DNA from: Vibrio diazotrophicus
Lineage (GTDB): Bacteria > Pseudomonadota > Gammaproteobacteria > Enterobacterales > Vibrionaceae
Direction: 5' to 3'
Assembly (NCBI RefSeq): GCF_038452265.1
Contig: NZ_CP151842.1
Coordinates: 434,001 to 498,000 of the forward strand
DNA length: 64,000 bases
Below, one piece after another: positions 34,021-43,991 of the stretch. The position numbers were made by a program, and so were the translations under genes. The stretch's first letter is position 1. The number at the start of each line of letters is the position of its first letter. The notes under the pieces were generated by a model that saw nothing but the letters and a program-made list of their open reading frames with translations, did not search any database and had not been told where the DNA came from.

Positions 34021-35277
34021 ATGACAACAATGGCATTTAAGCCATGGGAACGAGTAATAACGAATGTTCGCCTTGTTCCTAAGATGGTAATGCTGATGGT
34101 GTTCAGTACTTTTCTGATCATCGGTAAGCAGCTTTGGGATGCTCACACCTTTTATAATGCTCTTTTGGCGGCAACTCAAAATGTAGAAGTCGCACAGAAA
34201 CATTATGACGACTACATTGTGCAAGTGGTTTGGCAAACCGGTTTGATGATAGCTGTATTTGTCGTATTGCTTCTTTTTGCAGCACGTATCATGCTGCGTC
34301 AAACACATTATCTTAGCGACTCAATCAAACAGATGGCGCGTCGTGACTTATCTGCGGCTATCGAGATGGATTGTAAAGATGAATATGGTGAGTTGGCTAA
34401 AGAACTGGAAAAGACACGTCTTCAACTAAAAGAATTGATTCTTGCTCAGGTCGATGCTTCACAAGAACTTACGGCTATGACGGAAATCATGACATTGAGC
34501 ATGTCTGAAACCAAAGAGTCAGCCCAAGAAGAGTTCAATGAAATCGACCAGCTAGCGACAGCTATGAGTGAAATGTCTTCAACGGTGCAAACCGTGGCAG
34601 GACATGCGCAAAGTGCTTCTTCGTTAACTGAAGACGCCTCTAAACAAGCTCAGACTGGCCAACGATTTGTGAAAAGTACTGTAGGTAAAATGAGTGAGCT
34701 ATCTAAAGATATCTCTAAATCTGCTCAGGCTGTAAATCAAGTTGAAGAGCGTGTTGAGTCAATCAGCAGTGTTGTTGGTACTATCCAAAGCATCTCTGAA
34801 CAAACAAACCTATTGGCACTTAACGCAGCGATTGAAGCGGCTCGTGCTGGTGAAGCTGGACGTGGTTTCGCTGTCGTTGCTGATGAAGTTCGCAATCTAG
34901 CCCAGCGTACTCAAACGGCAACGGTAGAAATTCAAGACATGATTTCACAACTGCAAAGCAGTGCGAATTCAGCGGTAGAGTTGATGGAAAAGAGTGTTGT
35001 TGAGGTTGCTGAAGGCGTTGAGCTGGTGACTAATGCGGGAACCGAGCTTGACGGTATCGTGGCTCAAGTTCAGCAAATTAACGATATGAACTTCCAAATT
35101 GCTACAGCAGCGGGCCAACAAAGCAGTGTTGCAGAAGAGATGGACCAGAACTTAACTAACGTGAGAGAGCTGGTTGAAGCATCGGTTACCGTTGTTACTG
35201 AGCTGCTTGAAACCTCGGAAGTGATGCAGGCAAATGCACAAGTATTAGACAGCAAAATCACTGAATTTAAAGTTTAA
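34021..35277 (+). CDS. Methyl-accepting chemotaxis protein
   Basis: Chemoreceptor of about 418 residues. Two transmembrane helices (about 22-38 and 71-92) enclose a very short loop of about 32 residues, so there is no classical periplasmic ligand domain. A HAMP-like region (LSDSIKQMARRDLSAAIEMD) and a long coiled coil follow, with the invariant hairpin tip EQTNLLALNAAIEAARAGEAGRGFAVVADEVR. There is no C-terminal CheR pentapeptide. I choose the ATG at 34021: GGAGG lies seven bases before it, while the ATG at 34015 is one base away. Its ligand is unknown. Confidence 0.92.
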   Translation: MTTMAFKPWERVITNVRLVPKMVMLMVFSTFLIIGKQLWDAHTFYNALLAATQNVEVAQKHYDDYIVQVVWQTGLMIAVFVVLLLFAARIMLRQTHYLSDSIKQMARRDLSAAIEMDCKDEYGELAKELEKTRLQLKELILAQVDASQELTAMTEIMTLSMSETKESAQEEFNEIDQLATAMSEMSSTVQTVAGHAQSASSLTEDASKQAQTGQRFVKSTVGKMSELSKDISKSAQAVNQVEERVESISSVVGTIQSISEQTNLLALNAAIEAARAGEAGRGFAVVADEVRNLAQRTQTATVEIQDMISQLQSSANSAVELMEKSVVEVAEGVELVTNAGTELDGIVAQVQQINDMNFQIATAAGQQSSVAEEMDQNLTNVRELVEASVTVVTELLETSEVMQANAQVLDSKITEFKV

Positions 35278-35306
35278 TTCCTTCTAGCATCAATAAGTCA
35301 TGCATA

Positions 35307-35337
35307 AACGCCCACAATTCGATTGTGGGCGTTTTTT
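35307..35337 (+). terminator. Terminator after the chemoreceptor
   Basis: Perfect 12-bp stem AACGCCCACAAT / ATTGTGGGCGTT with a TCG loop and a T run, 30 bases after the stop codon. Confidence 0.95.
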
Positions 35338-35425
35338 ATTACACTAATTTTGATATACCCTTCAATGAGTTTGGGTATAGTTACATCATCTTTCTTCGGG
35401 CTACTAGCATCAACAAGGACATATC

Positions 35426-38272
35426 ATGCCATTGCCATCTCTTCTTGAAGATTATGCGAGTCAACAGTTCAGCCACTTGCTAGAACAGCAGCCAGTGATT
35501 GCTCAATGGAATAGCGATCTACAAACTCAGCTAAAAACCGTTATCGGGTTGAGCAAGTTTGTCCATGAAACGCTGATGCGTGACGACGCTTTGTGTCGTG
35601 CTCTGCCTGAGATACTTAGCGAAAATTCTCGTTGTGAATCGTATCGAGAGCATCTTTTTGAGCAGCTTTCCGCCTGTGAAGATGAAACAAGTGGTTTACG
35701 CATTTTGCGTCAGTTCCGCAATCAAGAGATGGTTTATATCGCCTGGCGTGATTTTTTAAGTACCTGGACATTGAATGAGAGCCTAGAGCATTTATCGCAA
35801 TTAGCGGAAGCACTGATATTCGAAACTTACCAATGGCAATACAAAGCCTGTTGCCAAGAGTGGGGTGCGCCATGTAACGCTCAAGGTGAGGCTCAGCCGA
35901 TGTTGATCATGGGTATGGGTAAACTCGGTGGTGGTGAGCTGAATTTCTCCTCCGACATCGATTTGATTTTCACCTATCCAGAGAATGGAGAGACGCAGGG
36001 GCAGCGTCGAAGTATTGCTAATGCTCAGTTTTTCACTCGCCTAGGTCAACGGATCATTAAAATGCTCGATCAACAGACCTTCGATGGTTTCTGTTATCGG
36101 GTGGATATGAGATTACGTCCTTTTGGTGAAAGTGGCCCGTTGGTGATGAGTTATGCTGCGCTTGAAGATTACTATCAGGAGCAGGGCAGAGACTGGGAAC
36201 GTTACGCAATGGTCAAAGCGCGCGTTATGGGGCGTGAGATGTATTCTCAGTATCAAGAGCTGCGCCAAATGCTGCGTCCGTTTGTCTTTCGTCGCTACAT
36301 TGATTTCAGCGCAATTCAATCACTGCGTCGAATGAAGTCGATGATCAGCAGCGAAGTCCGTCGTAGAGGGCTCACTAACAACATTAAGTTGGGAGCTGGT
36401 GGCATTCGAGAAATTGAATTTATTGCCCAAGTATTTCAACTGATTCGGGGCGGAAGAGAGCCGAGCCTGCGTCACCGAGGATTACTCGAAACGTTGCAAG
36501 CTATTGATGAGCTGCAATTGTTGGAAAGAAAGGAAATTGAACAGTTAACCGAAGCGTATTACTTCTTGCGCCGTCTTGAAAATCTTCTTCAAGCTTTAGC
36601 AGATAAACAAACACAAACCTTGCCTGATAAAGCGGATGATCAGTTGAGACTCGCTTTTGCTATGGGTTTTGAATCTTGGGAGCAACTTAACGCTCAAGTA
36701 AAACATCAGATGGCGAATGTGCATGCGGTGTTTGCTGCTCTGATTGGTGAAGAGGACGAGCAAGACGAAAATACGCTTGCCGCTCACTTCCACGAATTAT
36801 GGGACATGAGCCATAACCGCGAGTTAATAGAAAGCATTGTTGAGAATGAACTCGCTATGCAAGATGGAGCCGAAATCGTTGGTACCATCATCGGCTTCAA
36901 AGAGGACTTAGCGAAACGTACCATAGGTCCTCGCGGAAGAGAGGTGCTTAACCGTTTGATGCCAAAGGTGTATCAAGCGATTTTCAATCACCCTGAGGCA
37001 AAGTTTGGCTTATCAAGAGTATTGTCTTTGCTGCACAGCATTGCTACTCGTACTACTTATCTGGAACTGCTCGATGAGCATCCAGCGGCATTGGTGCAGT
37101 TGGTGCGTCTGTGTACCGCGAGTTCGATGATCTCTGAACAACTGGCTCGTTACCCGATTCTTCTTGATGAGTTGATTGATCCACAGCATCTCTATAATCC
37201 GATTCCTTTGGAAAGTTACAAAACCGAGCTGAGAGATTTTCTCGCACGTATTCCAGAAGATGATATGGAACAGCAGATGGAAGCGCTGCGTCAGTTTAAG
37301 CAAATATGTATTTTGAAGATTGCTGCCGCTGATATCGCAGATGTTTTGCCTGTGATGAAAGTGAGTGACCACTTAACTTATCTTGCTGAAGCGATTGTTG
37401 ACGCTGTGGTCAATCAAGCTTGGTTGCAGGTAACAGCGAAATACGGTGAGCCGACCCATTTAAAAGATCGTGAAGGGAAAGGGTTTGGCGTGATTGGTTA
37501 TGGCAAAGTTGGTGGTTGGGAACTTGGCTATAACTCTGATCTCGATATTGTTTTTATGCACGACTGTCCAGTTAGTGCCTACACTGATGGTGTTAAAGAG
37601 ATAGATGGTCGTCAGTTTTATCTGCGTTTAGCTCAACGTATCGTTCATATATTCTCTGTGCGGACCGCTTCTGGAATACTATATGAGGTCGACACACGTT
37701 TAAGACCGTCTGGCGCTTCTGGGTTGCTTGTCAGTCCAACAGAAGCTTTTGAAGAGTACCAGCGCAATGATGCGTGGACTTGGGAACATCAGGCGTTAGT
37801 CAGAGCTCGCATGATTTATGGTGATGCTCCTTTGCTGCAAGCCTTTGACAAGATTCGCCATGACATTTTGTCTATGCCGAGAGAAGAAGCAAAACTCAAG
37901 CAGGAAGTTGTTGATATGCGTATAAAAATGCGCGATCACCTCGGCGGCAAAAAGCCCGGCCGTTTCATGATAAAACAAGATGAAGGCGGTATTACGGATA
38001 TTGAATTTTTGGCTCAGTACTTGGTCTTACGTTTTAGCCATCAACAGCCTAAGTTGACCCGATGGTCTGATAACGTGCGTATCTTTGAGTCATTGTTGAT
38101 TCAGGGGGTGCTGGATGAAGAACAAGCGATGGCATTAACTCATGCTTATACGGCGATGCGAGATCAAATCCATCACCGCAATTTAGTGAATCAAGACGCG
38201 GATGTGGATGAAAGCAAATTTGTCCACGAGCGTGAAATTGTAAAACATGTTTGGAATCAGTGGCTAGGTTAA
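35426..38272 (+). CDS. glnE: Bifunctional glutamine synthetase adenylyltransferase/removase
   Basis: A 948-residue enzyme controlling glutamine synthetase by adenylylating or deadenylylating it in response to glutamine and PII. Two nucleotidyltransferase domains are visible: MGKLGGGELNFSSDIDLIF in the N-terminal removase half (about residues 168-190) and GYGKVGGWELGYNSDLDIVF in the C-terminal transferase half (about 690-712). Each has the catalytic DxD pair. It lies upstream of hldE and downstream of ygiF (with two genes inserted), as in E. coli ygiF-glnE-hldE. Confidence 0.98.
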   Translation: MPLPSLLEDYASQQFSHLLEQQPVIAQWNSDLQTQLKTVIGLSKFVHETLMRDDALCRALPEILSENSRCESYREHLFEQLSACEDETSGLRILRQFRNQEMVYIAWRDFLSTWTLNESLEHLSQLAEALIFETYQWQYKACCQEWGAPCNAQGEAQPMLIMGMGKLGGGELNFSSDIDLIFTYPENGETQGQRRSIANAQFFTRLGQRIIKMLDQQTFDGFCYRVDMRLRPFGESGPLVMSYAALEDYYQEQGRDWERYAMVKARVMGREMYSQYQELRQMLRPFVFRRYIDFSAIQSLRRMKSMISSEVRRRGLTNNIKLGAGGIREIEFIAQVFQLIRGGREPSLRHRGLLETLQAIDELQLLERKEIEQLTEAYYFLRRLENLLQALADKQTQTLPDKADDQLRLAFAMGFESWEQLNAQVKHQMANVHAVFAALIGEEDEQDENTLAAHFHELWDMSHNRELIESIVENELAMQDGAEIVGTIIGFKEDLAKRTIGPRGREVLNRLMPKVYQAIFNHPEAKFGLSRVLSLLHSIATRTTYLELLDEHPAALVQLVRLCTASSMISEQLARYPILLDELIDPQHLYNPIPLESYKTELRDFLARIPEDDMEQQMEALRQFKQICILKIAAADIADVLPVMKVSDHLTYLAEAIVDAVVNQAWLQVTAKYGEPTHLKDREGKGFGVIGYGKVGGWELGYNSDLDIVFMHDCPVSAYTDGVKEIDGRQFYLRLAQRIVHIFSVRTASGILYEVDTRLRPSGASGLLVSPTEAFEEYQRNDAWTWEHQALVRARMIYGDAPLLQAFDKIRHDILSMPREEAKLKQEVVDMRIKMRDHLGGKKPGRFMIKQDEGGITDIEFLAQYLVLRFSHQQPKLTRWSDNVRIFESLLIQGVLDEEQAMALTHAYTAMRDQIHHRNLVNQDADVDESKFVHEREIVKHVWNQWLG

Positions 38273-38356
38273 TAACAGAGTTCTGATATTAGATAACTTT
38301 AGCCGCTCATAGGGCTGTGATAAACTTCGCCCAGAAACAGTTATTGGAGATCCATA

Positions 38357-39787
38357 ATGAAACCAATCCTACCTGACTACAGTGATGCAGGGGTATTAAT
38401 TATTGGCGATGTCATGCTTGATAGATACTGGCATGGCCCTACTGGCCGCATTTCGCCAGAAGCCCCAGTGCCGGTAGTAAAAGTAGAGAAAAACGAAGAG
38501 CGTCCGGGCGGTGCTGCTAACGTAGCAATGAACATCGCTTCGTTAGGTGGTCATGCGCATCTCGTTGGTTTAACAGGGATTGATGAGCCAGCTCAGGTGC
38601 TGAGTGAGAAGTTAACTTCACTGAAAGTGACATGTGATTTTGTTGCTTTGCCAGACTATCCAACGATTACAAAACTGCGCGTACTGAGCCGTGGTCAGCA
38701 ACTTATCCGTTTAGATTTTGAGGATAAGTTTGAGAACACCGATCCTGAATTGATCCTATCGCGTATGGAATCAGCGCTGCCAAATGTGCAGGCGGTGATC
38801 TTATCGGATTACGCGAAAGGCGCTCTTGAACATGTACAGCAGTTTATTCAAAAAGCACGATCAGCGAATGTACCAGTGTTTATTGATCCTAAAGGCGCAG
38901 ACTTTGAACGTTACCGTGGTGCAACGTTATTAACTCCAAACCTTTCTGAGTTTGAACACGTAGTGGGCAAAGTGAAGTCTGATCAAGACTTAGTTGAAAA
39001 AGGTTTAGGCTTGATTGAAGAGTTCGATCTTGATGCTCTGCTGGTGACTCGCAGTGAGCATGGCATGACACTACTGCGTCGTGGTATGGAACCTTTCCAT
39101 TTACCAACTCAAGCCAAAGAAGTGTATGACGTAACGGGTGCGGGCGATACGGTTATTTCAGTATTAGCTTCTTCGGTTGCGGCGGGTAAACCTCTAGATG
39201 AAGCGTGTGCGTTGGCAAATGCAGCCGCAGGCGTGGTAGTCGGTAAACTCGGTACTTCGACAGTATCGACTATTGAATTGGCTGAAGCTGTTCACGGCAG
39301 CAAAGATACTGACTACGGTGTGATTGGTGAACAGGCTCTGATCGAAGCCGTTCGCAAAGCGCAAGCTCGTGGTGAGAAAGTTGTAATGACCAATGGTTGT
39401 TTCGATATTCTTCATGCAGGCCATGTTTCTTATCTGAATCATGCTGGTGAGCTAGGCGATCGCCTGATTGTTGCCGTCAATACGGATGAATCTGTAAAAC
39501 GTTTGAAAGGACCTGGTCGTCCAGTGAACCCGACCGATCGCCGTATGGCAGTATTGGCAGCGCTAGGCGCTGTGGATTGGGTTGTACCGTTTAGTGAAGA
39601 TACGCCACAACGTTTGATTGCTGAAGTGCTACCAGACTTATTGGTTAAAGGTGGCGACTACAAACCAGAAGATATTGCTGGTGGTAAAGAAGTGATCGCG
39701 GCTGGTGGTCAGGTTAAAGTACTGAACTTTGAAGATGGCTGTTCAACCACAGAAATTATCGAAGCGATTAAAGGTGGCAGAGGTTAA
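38357..39787 (+). CDS. hldE: Bifunctional heptose 7-phosphate kinase / heptose 1-phosphate adenylyltransferase
   Basis: A two-domain enzyme of 476 residues making ADP-heptose for the lipopolysaccharide inner core. The N-terminal ribokinase-like domain has RPGGAANVAMN and the catalytic DVTGAGDT. The C-terminal cytidylyltransferase-like domain (about 340-476) has TNGCFDILHAGHVSYL. ADP-heptose itself is known to be sensed by mammalian ALPK1. The gene is followed by a strong palindromic terminator shared with tolC. Confidence 0.98.
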   Translation: MKPILPDYSDAGVLIIGDVMLDRYWHGPTGRISPEAPVPVVKVEKNEERPGGAANVAMNIASLGGHAHLVGLTGIDEPAQVLSEKLTSLKVTCDFVALPDYPTITKLRVLSRGQQLIRLDFEDKFENTDPELILSRMESALPNVQAVILSDYAKGALEHVQQFIQKARSANVPVFIDPKGADFERYRGATLLTPNLSEFEHVVGKVKSDQDLVEKGLGLIEEFDLDALLVTRSEHGMTLLRRGMEPFHLPTQAKEVYDVTGAGDTVISVLASSVAAGKPLDEACALANAAAGVVVGKLGTSTVSTIELAEAVHGSKDTDYGVIGEQALIEAVRKAQARGEKVVMTNGCFDILHAGHVSYLNHAGELGDRLIVAVNTDESVKRLKGPGRPVNPTDRRMAVLAALGAVDWVVPFSEDTPQRLIAEVLPDLLVKGGDYKPEDIAGGKEVIAAGGQVKVLNFEDGCSTTEIIEAIKGGRG

Positions 39788-39823
39788 TTAGCCTTTGTTG
39801 CATTTTTAGATATGCCGAGAAAG

Positions 39824-39852
39824 AAAAAACGCCAGCATGCTGGCGTTTTTTT
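39824..39852. terminator. Bidirectional terminator between hldE and tolC
   Basis: Near-perfect palindrome with AAAAAACGCCAGCA followed by TGCTGGCGTTTTTT, giving a GC-rich stem with flanking A and T tracts for both convergent genes. Confidence 0.95.
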
Positions 39853-39871
39853 ATGTCCTTAAAAACCAATC

Positions 39872-41206
39872 TTAAGATTTAGTCTTTGCTGATTTCGCTG
39901 CTTTTAGGCCGCTGTTGATATCAAGGATGTCTTGTTCAGACAGAGAACCCACAGCTTGGCGAAGTTGCAACACACTAAGAATGTAGTTGTAACGAGCTGA
40001 TGATAGGTTTTTGTTCGCGTTGTATAGGCTACGAGTTGAATCAAGTACGTCTACGATTGTACGAGTACCAACATCAAAACCAGCTTCAGTTGCTTCTAGC
40101 GCTGATTTAGCTGAAATTACCGACTGTTCGTAAGCACGCAACGCACCGATTGAAGCGTTGATGTTGTTGTTGTTTGCACGAACAGCTTTAATCACACTGC
40201 GGTAAGACGCTTCTAAATCTTGGCTTGCAGCAACGTACGAAAATTCCGCTTGTTTAGTTTGCGAAGTCACGTTACCACCTGTGTATAGAGGCACAGATAA
40301 GTTCACGCCGATGTTTAAATCGTTGTAGTCGTGACCGTCAAAATTATAACCACTGCCGCTACTATCCATTTGCTTGCCATAGCTGTATCCGCCATCAAGA
40401 GTTAACGATGGTAGGTGGCCTGAACTCGCTAAAGAGATGTTGTCTTTCGCTACATCTTGCGCAATGCGAGATGACAAAAGAGACAAGTTCTTTTGTTGAG
40501 CTTCTTCAACCAGTGCATCCATTGAAGTTGCTGACGGGCTAGCAGAGAAACGATTAGTATCGAGAATGCTTAGATCTTTGTGATCTTGACCAGTGATTTC
40601 ACGCAGTGACTCATAGCTGTTAACCAGAGTATTTTCAGCTAACACTTCATCTGCCAAAACGCTGTCGTATTGTGCTTGAGCATCATGTACGTCAGTAATT
40701 GCTGAAAGACCTACTTCAAAGCGTTGCTTAGTTTGTTCTAACTGGCGACCAACCGCTGCTTTTTCTGCGCGGACAAACTCTAGGTTATCTTGAGCACTGA
40801 GCACTGAGAAATAAGCCTGAGCGACACGCAGGATTAATGACTGTTGAACAACCGCGTATTGTGCATCTGCTTGGCGAGCTTGTTTCTCTGCAGTATCTAA
40901 TGAAACCCAGCTTGAACGATTGTAAAGTTCTTGAGAAAAGGAAATTCCTGCAGATAGCAATTCACTATCTTTTGGTTCGTCACTGCTAGTAACGTTGTAA
41001 CCCGCCGTTAAGTTGATCTGTGGTAGTAAGCTACTACGACTTGAAGTTACTGCTTCAAATGCCGCGTCACGTTGTGCCGCTGCGCTCAGTAATTGAGGGT
41101 CATTTTCTTTTGCTTGATCGTAAATTTGAGCAAGATCGTCAGCCGATACTGCAGCACTGAAGCTGCCAAGAGCTACGCTAATAAATACTGGAAGCAGTTT
41201 TTTCAT
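39872..41206 (-). CDS. tolC: Outer membrane efflux channel TolC
   Basis: Trimeric outer membrane channel used by type I secretion and RND/MFS pumps. The 444-residue precursor has a signal peptide (about 1-22, ending AAVSA) and two repeated OEP halves with long helices, including GLSAITDVHDAQAQYDSV and the related GTRTIVDVLDSTRSLYNANK in the second repeat. In vibrios TolC serves multidrug and bile resistance and toxin export. It is divergent from nudF across an AT-rich 249-base region. Confidence 0.96.
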   Translation of the reverse strand: MKKLLPVFISVALGSFSAAVSADDLAQIYDQAKENDPQLLSAAAQRDAAFEAVTSSRSSLLPQINLTAGYNVTSSDEPKDSELLSAGISFSQELYNRSSWVSLDTAEKQARQADAQYAVVQQSLILRVAQAYFSVLSAQDNLEFVRAEKAAVGRQLEQTKQRFEVGLSAITDVHDAQAQYDSVLADEVLAENTLVNSYESLREITGQDHKDLSILDTNRFSASPSATSMDALVEEAQQKNLSLLSSRIAQDVAKDNISLASSGHLPSLTLDGGYSYGKQMDSSGSGYNFDGHDYNDLNIGVNLSVPLYTGGNVTSQTKQAEFSYVAASQDLEASYRSVIKAVRANNNNINASIGALRAYEQSVISAKSALEATEAGFDVGTRTIVDVLDSTRSLYNANKNLSSARYNYILSVLQLRQAVGSLSEQDILDINSGLKAAKSAKTKS

Positions 41207-41455
41207 TGGTCCTATTCCTGCCTATTATGAAGTTAGGGTGGGCGTTTCAAGAGTTTACCCCATTTTGGTCGTAATTTACTCGAAACTTTGCACTTTTTTA
41301 CACTTAACTATCCATGTGTGCAATATAAATTTTTCTTTACTTAAAAATATATATAAATTTTGTATAAAAAGTTGAGCAATGTCCTTGGAAGTCACCTGTT
41401 ACCACGAGTAAACTACGTCGTTTAACCGTCCTTTATTCATGTCGGGAGCTCTCGA
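41207..41455. promoter_or_regulatory. Divergent tolC / nudF promoter region
   Basis: AT-rich interval of 249 bases between divergent genes, with a long AT tract near 41325-41370 containing several TATAAA/TATAAT-like hexamers. It must carry promoters for both genes, but I cannot assign one pair of hexamers or a regulator site with confidence. Confidence 0.5.
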
Positions 41456-42085
41456 ATGTCACAAACCGATAAACCATTAGGTCAGTTTTCGTCACAAGAC
41501 ATTGAAATCGTCTCAAAAGAGACACTGTTTCAAGGTTTTTTCCGAATGGTGAAATATCGCTTCAAACATAAGCTATTTCAAGGCGGATGGAGTGAACCTA
41601 TTGAGCGTGAACTTTTCGAACGTGGGCATGCGGCAGCCTTATTGCCTTATGATGCAGTTCGAGATCAAGTCGTTATCATTGAACAGATTCGAGTTGGAAC
41701 ACTTGAACAACAACGACCTTGGCAACTGGAGATTGTGGCTGGCATCATCGACCGTGATGAAAGCGCTGTTGAAGTGGTACGAAGGGAAGCGGTAGAAGAG
41801 GCGGGTGTAGACATCGGCCGAATTGAATCGGTGACTTCATATTATCCTTCTGCTGGCGGATGTTCTGAAAAATTAGACGTTTACGTTGGAGAAGTTGACT
41901 CCTCTCAAGCGAAAGGTATTCATGGTTTAGACTATGAAGGAGAGGATATTAAAGTGCATGTAATGAGCCGTGAGCAGGCTTACCAGTTGGTAAAAGACGG
42001 CGTCATTGAAAATGGAGCATCGATCATTGCACTACAATGGTTGGAACTGAATTACGAGAATTTGAGAACTCAATGGCTGAAGTAA
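41456..42085 (+). CDS. nudF: ADP-ribose pyrophosphatase
   Basis: Nudix hydrolase of 209 residues cleaving ADP-ribose to AMP and ribose 5-phosphate. The Nudix box spans about residues 96-118: G, five residues, E, seven residues, REAVEEAGV, exactly matching GX5EX7REUXEEXGU. It opens a compact cluster nudF-yqiB-cpdA-yqiA ahead of parE, the same order as in E. coli. Confidence 0.96.
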   Translation: MSQTDKPLGQFSSQDIEIVSKETLFQGFFRMVKYRFKHKLFQGGWSEPIERELFERGHAAALLPYDAVRDQVVIIEQIRVGTLEQQRPWQLEIVAGIIDRDESAVEVVRREAVEEAGVDIGRIESVTSYYPSAGGCSEKLDVYVGEVDSSQAKGIHGLDYEGEDIKVHVMSREQAYQLVKDGVIENGASIIALQWLELNYENLRTQWLK

Positions 42086-42522
42086 TGGTGAAAAAACCAT
42101 ATCACGTAGATCTAAAAGAATTAATGCGAGTTTATGAAACAAACTACGCCAAGTTAAACGCTTTGTTGCCAACGCAGCCAAGTGTCGATGATTTACGTTG
42201 CTACCAAGCTGCTCAAATGACTTACCAACTTCAAGTGCTAGAAGTCACAAAGTACACAACTTTGGTGGAGATTTGTCAAAGTGATGATATTTCAGTGTTT
42301 CCATTGCCAACCATGTCTGTCAGGCTGTACCACGATGCTCGTGTAGCAGAAGTGCACACCAGCGATCATCTCAGCAGGATAAAAGCTCGCCATGATTATC
42401 CGAATGAGAAAATGGTACAAAAAGACGAAAAGGCACAAATTAATCGCTTTTTAGGTGATTGGCTTACCTTCTGTTTGAAGCATGGTATTAGCCGTCAGCC
42501 GATTAATTTTAGTCATCCATAA
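42073..42522 (+). CDS. yqiB: YqiB family protein (DUF1249)
   Basis: A cytoplasmic protein of about 149 residues of unknown biochemical role. It is recognised by the conserved segment LPTMSVRLYHDARVAEV, then KARHDYPNEKM and DEKAQINRFLGDWL. The start is uncertain: ATG at 42073, overlapping the nudF end by 13 bases, or the next in-frame ATG at 42085; an upstream ATG at 42037 would overlap too much. Its fixed place between nudF and cpdA suggests co-expression. Confidence 0.88.
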   Translation: MAEVMVKKPYHVDLKELMRVYETNYAKLNALLPTQPSVDDLRCYQAAQMTYQLQVLEVTKYTTLVEICQSDDISVFPLPTMSVRLYHDARVAEVHTSDHLSRIKARHDYPNEKMVQKDEKAQINRFLGDWLTFCLKHGISRQPINFSHP

Positions 42523-42540
42523 TAGTTAGGTTTATCGAGT

Positions 42541-43362
42541 TTGAACGTGTCGCCCAGTATAGACAATCCAGATAGCATAAAGCTTGTACAGATAACGGAT
42601 ACTCACTTATTCGCGCCCGACGATGGCTGTTTACTTAGCGTAAATACCGCTGACAGTTTTCGCGCCGTGGTGAAAGAGATTTGTTCTCAGCAAGTTCAGT
42701 ATGACGCCGTTCTCGCAACGGGCGATATTTCGCAAGATCATAGTGCTGAATCATATCAACGTTTTTCAGATAGCATTCAAATGCTGGAGAAAGACTGTTT
42801 TTGGCTGCCTGGAAATCATGACTACAAACCGAACATGGGCGCAGTGTTACCATCACCTCAGATTCGCACCGAGGAGCATGTGCTGCTTGGTGAGCACTGG
42901 CAAATGATATTGCTAGACTCGCAAGTTGTTGGTGTCCCTCACGGCCGTTTAAGCGATCACCAGTTGGCTCTGTTGGATGATAAATTGACTCAGTATCCTG
43001 ATAGATACACCTTAGTGCTTTTGCATCATCATCCTTTACTGGTAGGCAGTGCTTGGCTTGACCAACATACATTGAAAGACAGTGAATCATTTTGGGAAGT
43101 TGTACAACGTCATTCCAATGTGAAAGCGGTTTTATGTGGTCATGTACACCAGAATATGGACAAAGAACATATGGGCGTGAGAGTCATGGCGACACCTTCG
43201 ACCTGTATCCAGTTCAAACCTAACTCGAATGATTTTGCGTTAGATAAAACCTCACCAGGTTGGCGTGAACTGGAGTTATGTTCCGATGGCACAGTGAAGT
43301 CAGCAGTAAAACGCTTAGCAAATGGTGTGTTTCAGCCTGATTTTGATGCGAGCGGTTACTAA
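42541..43362 (+). CDS. cpdA: 3',5'-cyclic AMP phosphodiesterase CpdA
   Basis: Class III metallophosphoesterase lowering cAMP, about 273 residues. Metal-binding motifs appear in order: QITDTHLF (D20, H22), ATGDIS, LPGNHD, LLHHHP and GHVHQN. No ATG precedes the first motif: translation must start at TTG 42541 or GTG 42547; the latter has GAG seven bases upstream. In vibrios CpdA shapes CRP-dependent traits such as colonisation and biofilm. A predicted CRP site lies elsewhere in this window, at pyrG. Confidence 0.93.
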   Translation: MNVSPSIDNPDSIKLVQITDTHLFAPDDGCLLSVNTADSFRAVVKEICSQQVQYDAVLATGDISQDHSAESYQRFSDSIQMLEKDCFWLPGNHDYKPNMGAVLPSPQIRTEEHVLLGEHWQMILLDSQVVGVPHGRLSDHQLALLDDKLTQYPDRYTLVLLHHHPLLVGSAWLDQHTLKDSESFWEVVQRHSNVKAVLCGHVHQNMDKEHMGVRVMATPSTCIQFKPNSNDFALDKTSPGWRELELCSDGTVKSAVKRLANGVFQPDFDASGY

Positions 43363-43363
43363 T

Positions 43364-43951
43364 ATGTCAAAGCGTCCATCTTTACTTCTTTATATTCATG
43401 GTTTTAACAGTTCACCTCTGTCGCATAAGGCGCAGGTCATGAGTGAGTACTGCAAGAATCATCGTCCTGACATCAAAGTGGTTGTTCCCAAATTGCCGAG
43501 CTTTCCTGCTCAGGCAGCGCATCATCTTTTGGATGTTGTAAATCAGTATAAAGATGATTATCAAATTGGCTTGGTAGGAAGTTCATTAGGTGGCTACTTT
43601 TCCACTTGGTTAAACGCAAAATTTGGCTTTCGTGCAGTGTTAGTCAATCCAGCTGTGAAACCTTTTGAGCTTTTAGCATCGTTTCTTGGTGAACAAGAGA
43701 ATCCGTACACCCAAGAGCGTTACATTTTAGATGAGTCCCACATTCAAGAACTCATAGAGTTGGATATTCCAGAATTACATTCGCCTCAAGATTTTTGGCT
43801 ACTGCAGCAAACGGAAGATGAAGTACTCGATTATCGTCAAGCTGTGGAAAAGTATGCAGATTCAAAACAGACGGTGGAAACAGGTGGCGACCACAGTTTT
43901 ATTGATTTTGAACGTTATCCAGCCCAAATCATCAAATTCTTAGACTTATAG
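43364..43951 (+). CDS. yqiA: YqiA family esterase
   Basis: Alpha/beta hydrolase of about 195 residues. The oxyanion segment YIHGFNSSP is near the N-terminus, the nucleophile elbow is GSSLGG, and the likely catalytic histidine is in GGDHSFIDF. E. coli YqiA has esterase activity on short acyl esters; the natural substrate is unknown. The ATG at 43364 lies one base after the cpdA stop; an ATG 14 codons upstream would overlap cpdA and is rejected. Confidence 0.92.
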   Translation: MSKRPSLLLYIHGFNSSPLSHKAQVMSEYCKNHRPDIKVVVPKLPSFPAQAAHHLLDVVNQYKDDYQIGLVGSSLGGYFSTWLNAKFGFRAVLVNPAVKPFELLASFLGEQENPYTQERYILDESHIQELIELDIPELHSPQDFWLLQQTEDEVLDYRQAVEKYADSKQTVETGGDHSFIDFERYPAQIIKFLDL

Positions 43952-43991
43952 CCTTTTCATTGAGGTTAGAGTCATAATTTTGCTTGCCACT

